Assembly: GCA_900550035.1 (NCBI GenBank)
Contig: URQS01000076.1
Coordinates: 1 to 13,812, forward strand
Length of the DNA: 13,812 nucleotides
Direction of reading: 5' to 3'
DNA from: an uncultured Prevotella sp.
GTDB lineage: Bacteria; Bacteroidota; Bacteroidia; Bacteroidales; Bacteroidaceae
Shown: positions 7,207 to 13,411 of the stretch, piece by piece
Position numbering within the stretch: the first letter of the stretch is position 1
Layout: each line of letters opens with the position of its first letter
Made by a program: the position numbers and the translations under genes
The notes under the pieces: generated by a model
Database searches by the model: none
The model's input: the letters and a program-made list of their open reading frames with translations, nothing else
What the model was told of the DNA's origin: nothing

Positions 7207-7525
7207 ATGTATTCCAACAGCAACTACACAAAGTTATCGGCACTTATGCTCGCCTCATTTATGGCTATAGCAGCAAATGCCCAGAGCGACAAATCGTCGA
7301 AGTCATCCAACTCAAAGGAGGAAGGCAACCGCAACGTGATGCTCAACGCAGCAAGCGCCAACGGTCCGCGCGAGATTCAGATTGGTCTGCCCTCTGCCGA
7401 CGTCAATGTATTGGAGAACGGTCTGCCCGTCACTTACGCCACCAATCCTCATCCCGTCAACGCCACATGGCGCTCGGACGCAAGCCTATCGCACGTAGGA
7501 CTGCTCAAGATTTCGGAGACAGCGC
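7207..7525 (+). pseudogene. TonB-dependent receptor (SusC-like), N-terminal fragment
   Basis: Only about the first 105 codons remain. A type I signal peptide (residues 1-25, cleavage ANA|QSD) is followed by a Ser/Lys-rich stretch. Next come the start of a receptor plug domain, NVMLNAASANGPREIQIGLP, and LENGLPVTYATNPHPVNATW...LLKISET, which I recognise from Bacteroidetes outer-membrane receptors with a plug near the N-terminus. Such receptors import oligosaccharides through the outer membrane in SusC/SusD pairs and are usually several hundred residues longer. After LLKISETA the sequence switches to GH32 sequence in another frame, and the receptor frame stops at 7555-7557. The fragment cannot make a barrel. 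Its own promoter region looks intact. The receptor assignment is from motif memory and is fairly but not fully certain. Confidence 0.75.
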
Positions 7526-8032
7526 AACCTCTTCGCCAACAACGATGGCGCTTTTGAGCTTGAAGCTGACGTTACACCCGACAATTCGGACGTTGTGGGC
7601 ATCTCACTCTACAACGACAAGGAGGAGCGCACACTCATCTATCTCGACCTTAAGAAGAAGCGCATCGTGATGGATCGCTCGGAAAGCGGTCTGACCGACT
7701 TCGGCAAGCTTGCCGAGCGTCACGACATTGAGAAGCGTGCTGAGGCTACCGGCGAGATGAAGGGCAAACTCTCGCAAGACCTCGTGGTAAACTACAAGAA
7801 CGACTTCGCCCTCGGTACATGGGCACCGCTCTCACTCTGCGGAGCAGAGAAGAAGACTTATCACCTGGATGTCTTCATTGACAAATGTTCTGTGGAGCTG
7901 TTCGTTGACGGCGGTCGCATTGCCATGACCAACCTCGTATTCCCCACCACACCTTATAATAATATAAAGGTGTACGCTGAAGGAGGCAAGGCAGAGGTAA
8001 AGAACCTCAAGGCTTATAAGCTGAACGAATAA
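7518..8032 (+). pseudogene. GH32 fructan hydrolase, C-terminal fragment
   Basis: Reading in frame 2 from the junction gives NLFANNDGAFELEADVTPDN, then GISLYNDKEERTLIYLDLKKKRIVMDRSESGL and YHLDVFIDKCSVELFVDGG...LVFPTTPYNNIKVYAEGG. This is the C-terminal beta-sandwich module of GH32 enzymes (exo-inulinase, levanase, invertase), about 170 residues. The five-bladed catalytic propeller with the DPNG, RDP and EC motifs is missing. There is no proper start codon; a GTG at 7595 is the only in-frame candidate, and a lone sandwich would not be catalytic. It is not a copy of the GH32 at 10130-11674, since the C-terminal segments differ clearly. It is the end of a different fructan gene, fused by deletion to the receptor head. 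Confidence 0.85.
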
Positions 8033-8082
8033 AATAAAAGATATTATCTCAAAACTAAAGGATTGAGAAGAATATGCTAACC

Positions 8083-8117
8083 ATAGGAGGCTACGGCGAA
8101 ATGCCATAGCCTCCTAT
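8083..8117. terminator. Strong hairpin after the GH32 remnant, possible terminator
   Basis: ATAGGAGGCTACGGC (8083-8097) pairs with GCCATAGCCTCCTAT (8103-8117): 15 positions with one C/A mismatch and a 5-base loop. It lies 50 bases after the GH32 stop codon. Only a short T-poor tail follows on the plus strand, so termination would be inefficient. A further CCTCCTATA lies at 8143-8151. Confidence 0.5.
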
Positions 8118-8150
8118 ATTTGTTGCAGCAAGAATGCCACACCTCCTATA

Positions 8151-8234
8151 GTTGGTTTGGATTTGATTGTTTCTTGAGCCAAAGTTGGTTTGGATTTGAT
8201 TGATTTTTGAGCCAAAGTTGGTTTGGATTTGAAT
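8151..8234. repeat. 33-base tandem direct repeat, about 2.5 copies
   Basis: Unit 1 (8151-8183) and unit 2 (8184-8216) share 31 of 33 bases and both start GTTGGTTTGGATTTGATTG and end GAGCCAAA. A third, partial unit (8217 to about 8232) runs into the promoter of the ATPase gene. Each unit holds TTTG words like the -33 element. There are no spacers, so it is not a CRISPR. Confidence 0.85.
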
Positions 8235-8251
8235 ATTATTATGTATCTTTG
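8222..8251 (+). promoter_or_regulatory. Promoter of the AAA_14/DUF4143 ATPase gene
   Basis: TATCTTTG (8244-8251) matches TAnnTTTG. A TTTG at 8222-8225, 18 bases upstream, is supplied by the third repeat unit. The ATG at 8276 follows 24 bases after the -7 box. This supports that start over an ATG at 8207, which lies upstream of the promoter inside the repeat. Confidence 0.6.
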
Positions 8252-8275
8252 TGCTTGATATATAATCATTTAGAT

Positions 8276-9613
8276 ATGTTCAAACGAATAGCACTAAAAT
8301 ATCTCCGCGAATGGGCACAAAAGGACGAGCGCAAACCTTTGGTTTTGCGCGGAGCCCGTCAGGTTGGCAAGACAACACTTGTAAGGATGTTTGCCAAAGA
8401 GTTCGACAACTATATTTACTTGAATCTTGAAGAAAAAGAGAATAGCGAACTGTTTGCTGCCGACAACTCATTTGAAGATTTGCTATCAGGTATCTTCTTT
8501 AAGGCTAATGTACGCAAAGACAGCCAACGCACGCTGATATTCATCGACGAGATACAGAATGAGCCAAAGGCTGTACAGTCGCTACGATACTTCTACGAGA
8601 AGCGTCCCGACATCTATGTCATTGCAGCAGGATCTTTATTAGAGAGTCTGATGGGGCGACACATCTCTTTCCCGGTAGGCAGAGTGGAATATATGGCTCT
8701 TCATCCCTGTACGTTTGTGGAATTTCTCTCAGCAATAGGCGAGGACATGTTGGCTCAGCAAGTGGAGAATGTTACAGTTCCGCAATCGCTTCACAACTAC
8801 ACACTTGACCTTTTCAAGAAATACATGATAATAGGCGGATTGCCAGAAGTGGTTGCCAATTATGCCCAGTATCGCGACATGGTGCGCCTTGAGGGTGTAT
8901 TCAACGCCCTGCTTTCGGGCTATCGTGATGACGTGGAGAAGTATGCCAGCAAGCCCAAAGAGCAAGACTCTATACGCTATATTCTGAATTATGGCTGGAC
9001 CTCTGCCGCTCACCGTATTCAGTTTGCCAAGTTCACCAATTCCTCTTTCAAGTCGGCTGATGTCAGCAACGCATTCCGCACGCTTGAGAAGACTCTTCTT
9101 TTAGAACTTGTTTATCCTCTTACGTCGACGTCATTCCCGATACTGCCAGATTTGAAGAAAAGCCCAAAACTGTTGTGGCTTGACACCGGACTTGTGAATT
9201 ATGTTGCAGGAATGCAGGAAGAACTGCTCTTCACCAACGATAGCGACGAACTGTGGAACGGCGACATTGCAGAACACATAGTAGCGCAAGAACTACTCGG
9301 AGCCTCCATGCTCTTTGGCGAGAAGCGTATGTTCTGGGTGCGCGATGCACGCAACTCTCAAGCAGAAGTAGATTTTGTAATACGCCACAAGTCTCACCTG
9401 TTGCCTATAGAGGTAAAAACGGGTAATAACTCAAAGCTGCGCTCATTACATCAATTTATGGAAGAATCGAAAGAAGATGTCGCCTTACGATTGTGGAACG
9501 GACCGATGACATCCGACACCATCACCCGAAGCGATGCCCGTGAGTTTACGCTGTATAACATTCCGCTATATTATGCAGGACATCTGAAGCGATTCTTGTC
9601 AACTATTGAATAA
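8276..9613 (+). CDS. AAA_14 / DUF4143 family ATPase
   Basis: Member of the large family of 'ATP-binding proteins' found as accessory genes in anaerobes; cellular role unknown. The 445-residue protein has the family layout. The N-terminal AAA_14 domain has Walker A GARQVGKTT (26-34), Walker B TLIFIDEIQ (86-94) and a sensor-like VIAAGSLLESL. A middle helical part follows, then the C-terminal DUF4143 region with the PD-(D/E)XK-like signature EVDFVI...PIEVKTG (E364, D366, E379, K381). The start MFKRIALKYLREW is the usual family N-terminus and follows the promoter properly. A longer reading from 8207 would begin inside the tandem repeat. A 60-base sample at 8401-8460 has 35% GC, well below its neighbours, which suggests separate acquisition. 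It stands alone, with a terminator after it. Whether the nuclease-like motif is active is unknown. Confidence 0.93.
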   Translation: MFKRIALKYLREWAQKDERKPLVLRGARQVGKTTLVRMFAKEFDNYIYLNLEEKENSELFAADNSFEDLLSGIFFKANVRKDSQRTLIFIDEIQNEPKAVQSLRYFYEKRPDIYVIAAGSLLESLMGRHISFPVGRVEYMALHPCTFVEFLSAIGEDMLAQQVENVTVPQSLHNYTLDLFKKYMIIGGLPEVVANYAQYRDMVRLEGVFNALLSGYRDDVEKYASKPKEQDSIRYILNYGWTSAAHRIQFAKFTNSSFKSADVSNAFRTLEKTLLLELVYPLTSTSFPILPDLKKSPKLLWLDTGLVNYVAGMQEELLFTNDSDELWNGDIAEHIVAQELLGASMLFGEKRMFWVRDARNSQAEVDFVIRHKSHLLPIEVKTGNNSKLRSLHQFMEESKEDVALRLWNGPMTSDTITRSDAREFTLYNIPLYYAGHLKRFLSTIE

Positions 9614-9625
9614 CATAACACACAA

Positions 9626-9662
9626 AACGAGGGACAGGATTTATTCTCCTGCCCCTCGTTTT
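9626..9662. terminator. Bidirectional intrinsic terminator after the ATPase gene
   Basis: AACGAGGG-A-CAGGA (9626-9639) pairs with TCCTG-C-CCCTCGTT (9647-9660), with a 7-base loop and one mismatch. TTTT follows on the plus strand (9659-9662) and, because of AAAA before the stem, also on the minus strand. It begins 12 bases after the stop codon. The group II intron remnant starts within about 10 bases of it. Confidence 0.88.
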
Positions 9663-9790
9663 CGTATTGTACGCTCGGCATGAGCATTATCTAACGGGTG
9701 CAAGTCCCGAATAAGCCCTAAAAGCGGGAATTACATAGCCAAAAGCAAGGGTGTTCATCGTAAGGTGAAATCTGAAGGAAGCTGGCGGCA

Positions 9791-9967
9791 AACCTCATTA
9801 GATGCGGTATTAATAAATACCAAGCATACGAATGGGATAATACTCGCAAAGGCTATTGGCGCATAGCTGACAGTCTTATATTAACGAGGGCGATAAACAA
9901 TAATAATCTGCGCTCTGCAGGGTATGCTACTTTAATGGAGGCGTATCTCGAATGGTATCCAAAATAG
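9791..9967 (+). pseudogene. Group II intron reverse transcriptase/maturase, C-terminal remnant
   Basis: In frame 2 the last ~58 codons before the TAG at 9965-9967 read NLIRCGINKYQAYEWDNTRK, then GYWRIADSLILTRAINNNNL, RSAGYATLMEAYLEWYPK. This is the C-terminal end of group II intron-encoded proteins, whose close relatives read like WxNTRKGYWRIANSPIL. The reverse transcriptase domain and most of the maturase are absent, and there is no start codon. The stop codon sits just before domain V, as in many intact introns. Confidence 0.85.
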
Positions 9968-9969
9968 GA

Positions 9970-10001
9970 ACCGCCGTATGCCGAACGGCACGTACGGTGG
10001 T
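9970..10001 (+). ncRNA. Group II intron domain V
   Basis: Lower stem ACCGCCGTA (9970-9978) pairs with TACGGTGGT (9993-10001). A two-base bulge CG (9991-9992) follows, and the upper stem TGCC/GGCA (9979-9982 with 9987-9990) closes a GAAC loop. By alignment to the canonical domain V the catalytic triad is CGC (9972-9974), with the conserved G-U wobble G9973-U9998. Fold and triad look intact although the rest of the ribozyme is missing. CGC in place of AGC is known from group IIC introns. Confidence 0.85.
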
Positions 10002-10002
10002 G

Positions 10003-10070
10003 TGAGAGGTCGGTAAACACGAAAGTAGGAGATAAAACACCTATGATTAGTGTTTACCTCCTACTCGATT
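10003..10070 (+). ncRNA. Group II intron domain VI and 3' end
   Basis: GGTAAACAC (10012-10020) pairs perfectly with GTGTTTACC (10050-10058). The 3' strand continues CTCCTACTCGATT, where A10063 is the likely bulged branch-point adenosine 6-8 bases from the end. A second pairing, AGTAGGAG (about 10024-10031) with CTCCTACT, would compete with it. Confidence 0.65.
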
Positions 10071-10072
10071 GC

Positions 10073-10104
10073 GCATGCCGTGCGCCACGAGGTGCGCGGC
10101 ATGC
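10073..10104. other. 14-bp GC-rich hairpin between intron remnant and GH32 gene
   Basis: GCATGCCGTGCGCC (10073-10086) pairs with GGTGCGCGGCATGC (10091-10104) around an ACGA loop. Transcribed on the plus strand all 14 pairs form (two G-U). On the minus strand, that of GH32, two become A/C mismatches. It lies 26 bases beyond the GH32 stop, without a T tract on either side. It may be the 3' end of the fructan operon or part of the intron's 3' exon. Confidence 0.6.
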
Positions 10105-10129
10105 CTGTCATGTGCGTGCGTTGGCCGTG

Positions 10130-11674
10130 TCACTGCCTCCACACCGACTTTATGGCGCGCACACGCCCCGTGGCGGCCTGTCCGTCGACAGTCACGCTGT
10201 TGTATATGCTCTTGGGATACACAAGCACCGTCTGCGCCATGGAGCCGTCGGCGGTGAACAGCTCTACCGACGACTGGTCGATGTAGAAACGCAGCGTGAC
10301 ACTCTCGCCCTCGGTGTTTATCGGGCCCTTGACCGACGGCAGCGAGAACATGCCGTTGAACGACACGTCGCCCGTCTGCTGGCCGCGATGGCCTATGACG
10401 CTGCGTGTGGCCGCGTTGTAGGTGTAGGCCATGCGCTCGCCCTCCTTGTTGGCGAGGGCTATCTCGGCGTCGCGGCCTGTGGGCACCGTAAGTTCCACCT
10501 CATAGGCATCGGCAGCGTCAAAGGCACTGGCTGTGAGGTCGTGCCACTCGTCGGCTATGCCATCAATCTCAGTCACGACATTGCTGCACAACAAGGGTTT
10601 GCCGCCGACATTCTTCAGCGACAGTGTGCGAGGCAGGGTGAAGGCCGAACGCCACGGCGACACGGGCGACGCGCCCACATACGACCAGTTGTTCATCCAT
10701 CCTATCATGACCGTGCGGCCTTCGGGGGCGTTGCTCCACGTCACTCCGGCATAGTTGTCGGGACCGTAGTCGAGCCATAGCGGATAGTCGAGGTTGTCGG
10801 CATGGAACTCCTTGCCGTCGAAGTCGCCTACGAAATACATCGTGCCGCTGCCGATTGTAGGTCCGCCGGGGTTGACGCTCACGATGAGCACCCACTTCTT
10901 CTGTCCGTTGCAGTCGAACGGCAGAAGGTCGGGACATTCCCACTGTCCGCGCTTGCAGCGCGTGATGTCGGTGGTGAAGGTGCTGAGTCGGCTCCAGTTC
11001 TTGAGGTCCTTCGATGCCCAGAACTGTATGCCGTACTGATAGCCGAGAGCGAGCGACATTATCCACTGTTTCGACTGCTCGTGCCAGAACACCTTGGGGT
11101 CGCGGAAGTCGGCCATGTCAGTGTTGGCTATCACGGGGTTGCCGTCATACTTGTGGAACGTTTCGCCGCCGTCGGTGCTGTAGGCTATGCTCTGCTGTTG
11201 GTGGTCGCCGGCCGAGGTGTAGAGGGCCACGATGGCATTGGGACCGAAGCCTGCGGTATTATCCTTGTCGACTACTGCCGAACCTGAGAATATCTGTCCG
11301 AGGTCGTCGCCGGTAAGGGCCACGGGCTTCTCGGTCCAGTGCATGAGGTCGGTGCTCGTGGCGTGGCCCCAGCTCATGTTTCCCCAGTCGTTGCCGCTCG
11401 GGTTGTACTGGTAGAAGAGGTGCCATGTGCCGTCAAGGCAGACCATGCCGTTGGGGTCGTTGACCCAGTTCTTGGCCGGCGTGTAGTGCATCTGCGGGCG
11501 ATACTGCTCGTTGTATCCCGATGCCGACGGCTGGTCGGGGGTTGAGGGCTGGTCGGGGGTTGAAGGGGCTTCGGGCAGCGGCATTAGTCCGTCGCTGTGT
11601 GAGTCGCTGCATGATGAGCACAGAGCCGTCGCCGCTGTAAGGAGTACGGCCAAAAGATATGTTGTTTTTTTCAT
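10130..11674 (-). CDS. GH32 surface lipoprotein, predicted endo-levanase/inulinase
   Basis: Glycoside hydrolase family 32 enzyme that should cleave beta-fructosidic links in levan or inulin at the cell surface. Counting from MKKTTYLL (ATG at 11674; an ATG at 11701 would put charged residues before the signal), the protein has 514 residues. Residues 1-22 are a lipoprotein signal, with C22 likely followed by acid-rich SDSHSDG, a surface-export type start. A Pro-rich linker with a repeated STPDQP (about 37-50) comes next. The five-bladed propeller has nucleophile D73 in NWVNDPNG, transition-state stabiliser D192 in FRDP and acid/base E246 in WECPD. A C-terminal beta-sandwich follows (about 370-514, SVELFTADG). 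All catalytic residues are present. The order SusD, DUF4960, GH32 matches the levan locus of B. thetaiotaomicron, whose lipoprotein BT1760 is an endo-levanase. Levan versus inulin preference is not decided by sequence. Confidence 0.93.
   Translation of the reverse strand: MKKTTYLLAVLLTAATALCSSCSDSHSDGLMPLPEAPSTPDQPSTPDQPSASGYNEQYRPQMHYTPAKNWVNDPNGMVCLDGTWHLFYQYNPSGNDWGNMSWGHATSTDLMHWTEKPVALTGDDLGQIFSGSAVVDKDNTAGFGPNAIVALYTSAGDHQQQSIAYSTDGGETFHKYDGNPVIANTDMADFRDPKVFWHEQSKQWIMSLALGYQYGIQFWASKDLKNWSRLSTFTTDITRCKRGQWECPDLLPFDCNGQKKWVLIVSVNPGGPTIGSGTMYFVGDFDGKEFHADNLDYPLWLDYGPDNYAGVTWSNAPEGRTVMIGWMNNWSYVGASPVSPWRSAFTLPRTLSLKNVGGKPLLCSNVVTEIDGIADEWHDLTASAFDAADAYEVELTVPTGRDAEIALANKEGERMAYTYNAATRSVIGHRGQQTGDVSFNGMFSLPSVKGPINTEGESVTLRFYIDQSSVELFTADGSMAQTVLVYPKSIYNSVTVDGQAATGRVRAIKSVWRQ
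11529..11564. repeat. 18-base direct repeat in the GH32 linker
   Basis: Two adjacent copies (11529-11546 and 11547-11564), identical except for the last base, encode a duplicated STPDQP in the linker between lipid anchor and catalytic domain. The unit keeps the frame, so copy-number change would lengthen or shorten the tether. Confidence 0.8.
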
Positions 11675-11710
11675 GTTGTTGTCGTTGTTGAGGGTTGGCA
11701 AGGCCGTGTG

Positions 11711-11739
11711 CTCCTGCGCCGTGGCACGGCACAGGAGGT
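11711..11739 (-). other. Hairpin between DUF4960 and GH32 genes
   Basis: In the minus-strand mRNA CTCCTGTGCCGT pairs with ACGGCGCAGGAG over a 3-base loop (plus positions 11712-11738): 12 pairs with one G-U wobble. On the plus strand that pair is a C/A mismatch, which favours a role in the operon mRNA. No T tract follows, so it is more likely a processing, stability or attenuation element than a terminator. The rest of the 146-base gap (11675-11820) is AT-rich without a gene. Confidence 0.6.
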
Positions 11740-11820
11740 GCAGCCCTTGAAATCAATAATTATAATAAGCAAATCATATTCTTGTCGGTGCAAACGAGCT
11801 TTTTAGTAATTACTTGGTCC

Positions 11821-13326
11821 TTAGCGTGTCTTGAGATATTCAAGACTGTTCTTGGCGAGCTTGAGCACATTTTCCTGATAAGCGTTGTTCTTCGGATAGG
11901 CACTCTTGTCGGGTGTGCCGTCGTCGTTCTTCATCGAGAACTCGCAGCCGCCGTTGCCCACGCAGAGCACGGTGCCACGGAAGTCGGTGTTGCCCTGGCG
12001 CACCTCCCAGATGTTGAGCTGCGACACCCAGTCGATTTGCGAGTCCCAGGTGGCGAGCGGATATATGCCGTAGGTGTCGGTCACGATGCTGTAGCACGAC
12101 ATCTCCTGGTTGCCCTGGCCCGTGAGGGCGGCAGGAATATTGAAGAACAGGCAGTTGTGGTCTTCGGTCCATCCCGGGCCCTTCATGGCGATGAGCTTGG
12201 TGCGGTCGGTCTGCTCGGTCTCAAGGCCGCTGTATATGGGGTGCGACGACATATCGACAGAGAACTTGCCGCCGGGGTTCAGCTCCACAGCCATCTTCCA
12301 CACGTCGCCGTTGTAGCCGCCTGCGCCGCAGCCTATGGTCTTGTCGTTGTTCTGCAGCATCTCGGTGCTCACGCGGCCAAGCGTTCCTATGTAGACCGTG
12401 GCGTGGCCCCATAGCAGCAGGTTGCCGCCGTCCTTGTACCACTGGCGTATGGCCGGCGTGGCGGCGAGCACGCTCTGCGGCATGGTCCACACGTCGCCCT
12501 CGTTGCCCGTCTCAAGGTCGCGCAGCCAGAAGAGCACGCGGTAGGGGGCGATGTCGGCGGCAGAGGCGATGTCGGCGAAGCTCACATACTTGGCCGACGG
12601 ATACTGGCTGTGCAGCCAGAGCCATGCCGAAGCCTCATCGTCGTCGCCGTTCTTCACGAGGTCGTCGGCGGTGGCATAGGTGCCGAGGAAGCCTATCGTC
12701 GTCTTGCCTATGCGCAGCGACGAGGTGGCGGCGAGGGCCGAGCCCTTGTCGTTGACGGCGGTGAGCGACACGTCCCATGTCTCGCCGTCCTTCACGTCAT
12801 TTATAGTGTAGCCGGTGGCGGTGGCGGTGAGCGTCTCGTCTATCACGCGCACGCCGCTGGCGGCATGCAGCTTTATAGAGGTAGCATCGGCAGCCTTGCT
12901 CCACGACACCTCGGCATCGTAGCCGCTTGCCGTGTCTACCTGCTTCATGGCGAGGTCGGTGATTGAGGTTGCGCCCTCGCGCGTGTAGGTCTTCACCACG
13001 CCCTGCGAGACGTTGGTTCCGTCGGTTGCCTTGAACACATACTCGTAAGGCACGTTTGTGGGCACGCCTTTGTGGGTGTAGCTGTTGCCCGTGGCCAGTT
13101 CGGTGGAGTTGAGCGTGCCGTTGCGGTAAATCTGCACCTGCATACTCTCGCCCTCGGGCAGGGCTGCCCACTGCCATGTGTAGTCGTCGCCCTGCAGCTG
13201 GCCTGTTATCGAAGCCGCATCGGGGGCGGCCACTGTCATGTCCGAACGGTCGATATCGTTGTCCTGACAGGCCACGGCAAAAAGGGCCATGAGGAGAATG
13301 ACGATTGATGATATTCTTGTTTTCAT
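11821..13326 (-). CDS. DUF4960 lipoprotein, predicted fructan-binding surface protein (SusE position)
   Basis: Surface glycan-binding type lipoprotein of 501 residues. The lipobox is FAVAC with C20, followed by QDNDIDRSD, an acid-rich surface-export signal. About residues 30-215 look like two fibronectin III-like modules (DDYTWQWAALPEGESMQVQIYRNG; VSWSKAADATSIKLHAAS). From about 215 the DUF4960 domain begins (KTTIGFLGTYATADDLVKNG, AWLWLHSQYPSAKYVSFADI, LLLWGHATVYIGTLGRV) and runs to the end. In the Bacteroides levan locus the gene between SusD and the GH32 enzyme codes for a levan-binding surface protein of this kind, so binding of fructan chains for the downstream GH32 is likely (inference). 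It lies 85 bases after the SusD stop and 146 before GH32, the latter gap holding a hairpin. A 60-base sample (12421-12480) has 72% GC. Confidence 0.88.
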   Translation of the reverse strand: MKTRISSIVILLMALFAVACQDNDIDRSDMTVAAPDAASITGQLQGDDYTWQWAALPEGESMQVQIYRNGTLNSTELATGNSYTHKGVPTNVPYEYVFKATDGTNVSQGVVKTYTREGATSITDLAMKQVDTASGYDAEVSWSKAADATSIKLHAASGVRVIDETLTATATGYTINDVKDGETWDVSLTAVNDKGSALAATSSLRIGKTTIGFLGTYATADDLVKNGDDDEASAWLWLHSQYPSAKYVSFADIASAADIAPYRVLFWLRDLETGNEGDVWTMPQSVLAATPAIRQWYKDGGNLLLWGHATVYIGTLGRVSTEMLQNNDKTIGCGAGGYNGDVWKMAVELNPGGKFSVDMSSHPIYSGLETEQTDRTKLIAMKGPGWTEDHNCLFFNIPAALTGQGNQEMSCYSIVTDTYGIYPLATWDSQIDWVSQLNIWEVRQGNTDFRGTVLCVGNGGCEFSMKNDDGTPDKSAYPKNNAYQENVLKLAKNSLEYLKTR

Positions 13327-13360
13327 TGTCGTTTCTTTTTATTGTTAGGTTATTGCGGTC

Positions 13361-13399
13361 GACTGGCGGGCAGGGGTTGCCGCCGCAGACCCGTCAGTC
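13361..13399. other. Hairpin between SusD and DUF4960 genes
   Basis: GACTGGCGGG (13361-13370) faces CCCGTCAGTC (13390-13399), ten positions with one G/T, enclosing a 19-base GC-rich loop. It lies 12 bases beyond the SusD stop, in the 85-base gap. In the minus-strand mRNA one pair becomes A/C, so the stem is somewhat weaker there. It could reduce expression of downstream genes relative to SusC/SusD. Confidence 0.45.
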
Positions 13400-13411
13400 A
13401 TTGCCTGAGTA

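Larger units (their letters stand above)
9669..10070 (+). mobile_element. Group II intron remnant, internally deleted
   Basis: A full bacterial group II intron is about 2-3 kb; here about 400 bases remain. The 5' part (9669 to about 9790) looks like domain I: a GTACG start close to the usual GTGYG, the hairpin CGGGTGCAAGTCCCG (9698-9712), and AATCTGAAGGAAGCTGG, familiar from many bacterial introns. Then comes the end of the maturase gene, domain V (9970-10001) and domain VI (about 10003-10070), ending in CCTCCTACTCGATT as typical introns do. Most of domains I-IV and of the maturase are gone. The junction is near 9785-9795. It lies right behind an intrinsic terminator, the favourite target of class C introns, though the domain I words recall other classes. 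Exact ends are inferred. It should be unable to splice or move by itself. Confidence 0.85.

Noticed and set aside
7207..8032. Programmed frameshift joining the two frames into one protein
   Set aside because: No slippery heptamer is seen at the switch, and the two halves belong to unrelated families whose middle parts are missing. A deletion explains it better.
8151..8234. CRISPR array
   Set aside because: The repeats are contiguous without spacers, only about 2.5 copies, and no cas gene is present.
8207..8275. Longer N-terminus for the ATPase starting at ATG 8207
   Set aside because: It would begin within the tandem repeat and upstream of the promoter, and the added residues do not belong to the family; MFKRIALKYL at 8276 does.
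9791..9967. Small stand-alone protein gene before the domain V hairpin
   Set aside because: The peptide is the C-terminus of intron maturases and lacks a start codon and a translation signal; it is a remnant.
10043..10780. Long plus-strand open frame (245 codons) through the intron 3' end and the GH32 gene
   Set aside because: It is antisense to a GH32 gene with all catalytic motifs. The region is GC-rich, where stop codons are rare, and the peptide shows no domain and an odd Arg/His/Val-rich composition.
11695..12414. Plus-strand open frame (239 codons) antisense to DUF4960
   Set aside because: Same cause: GC-rich antisense of a well-supported lipoprotein gene, with no recognisable domain.
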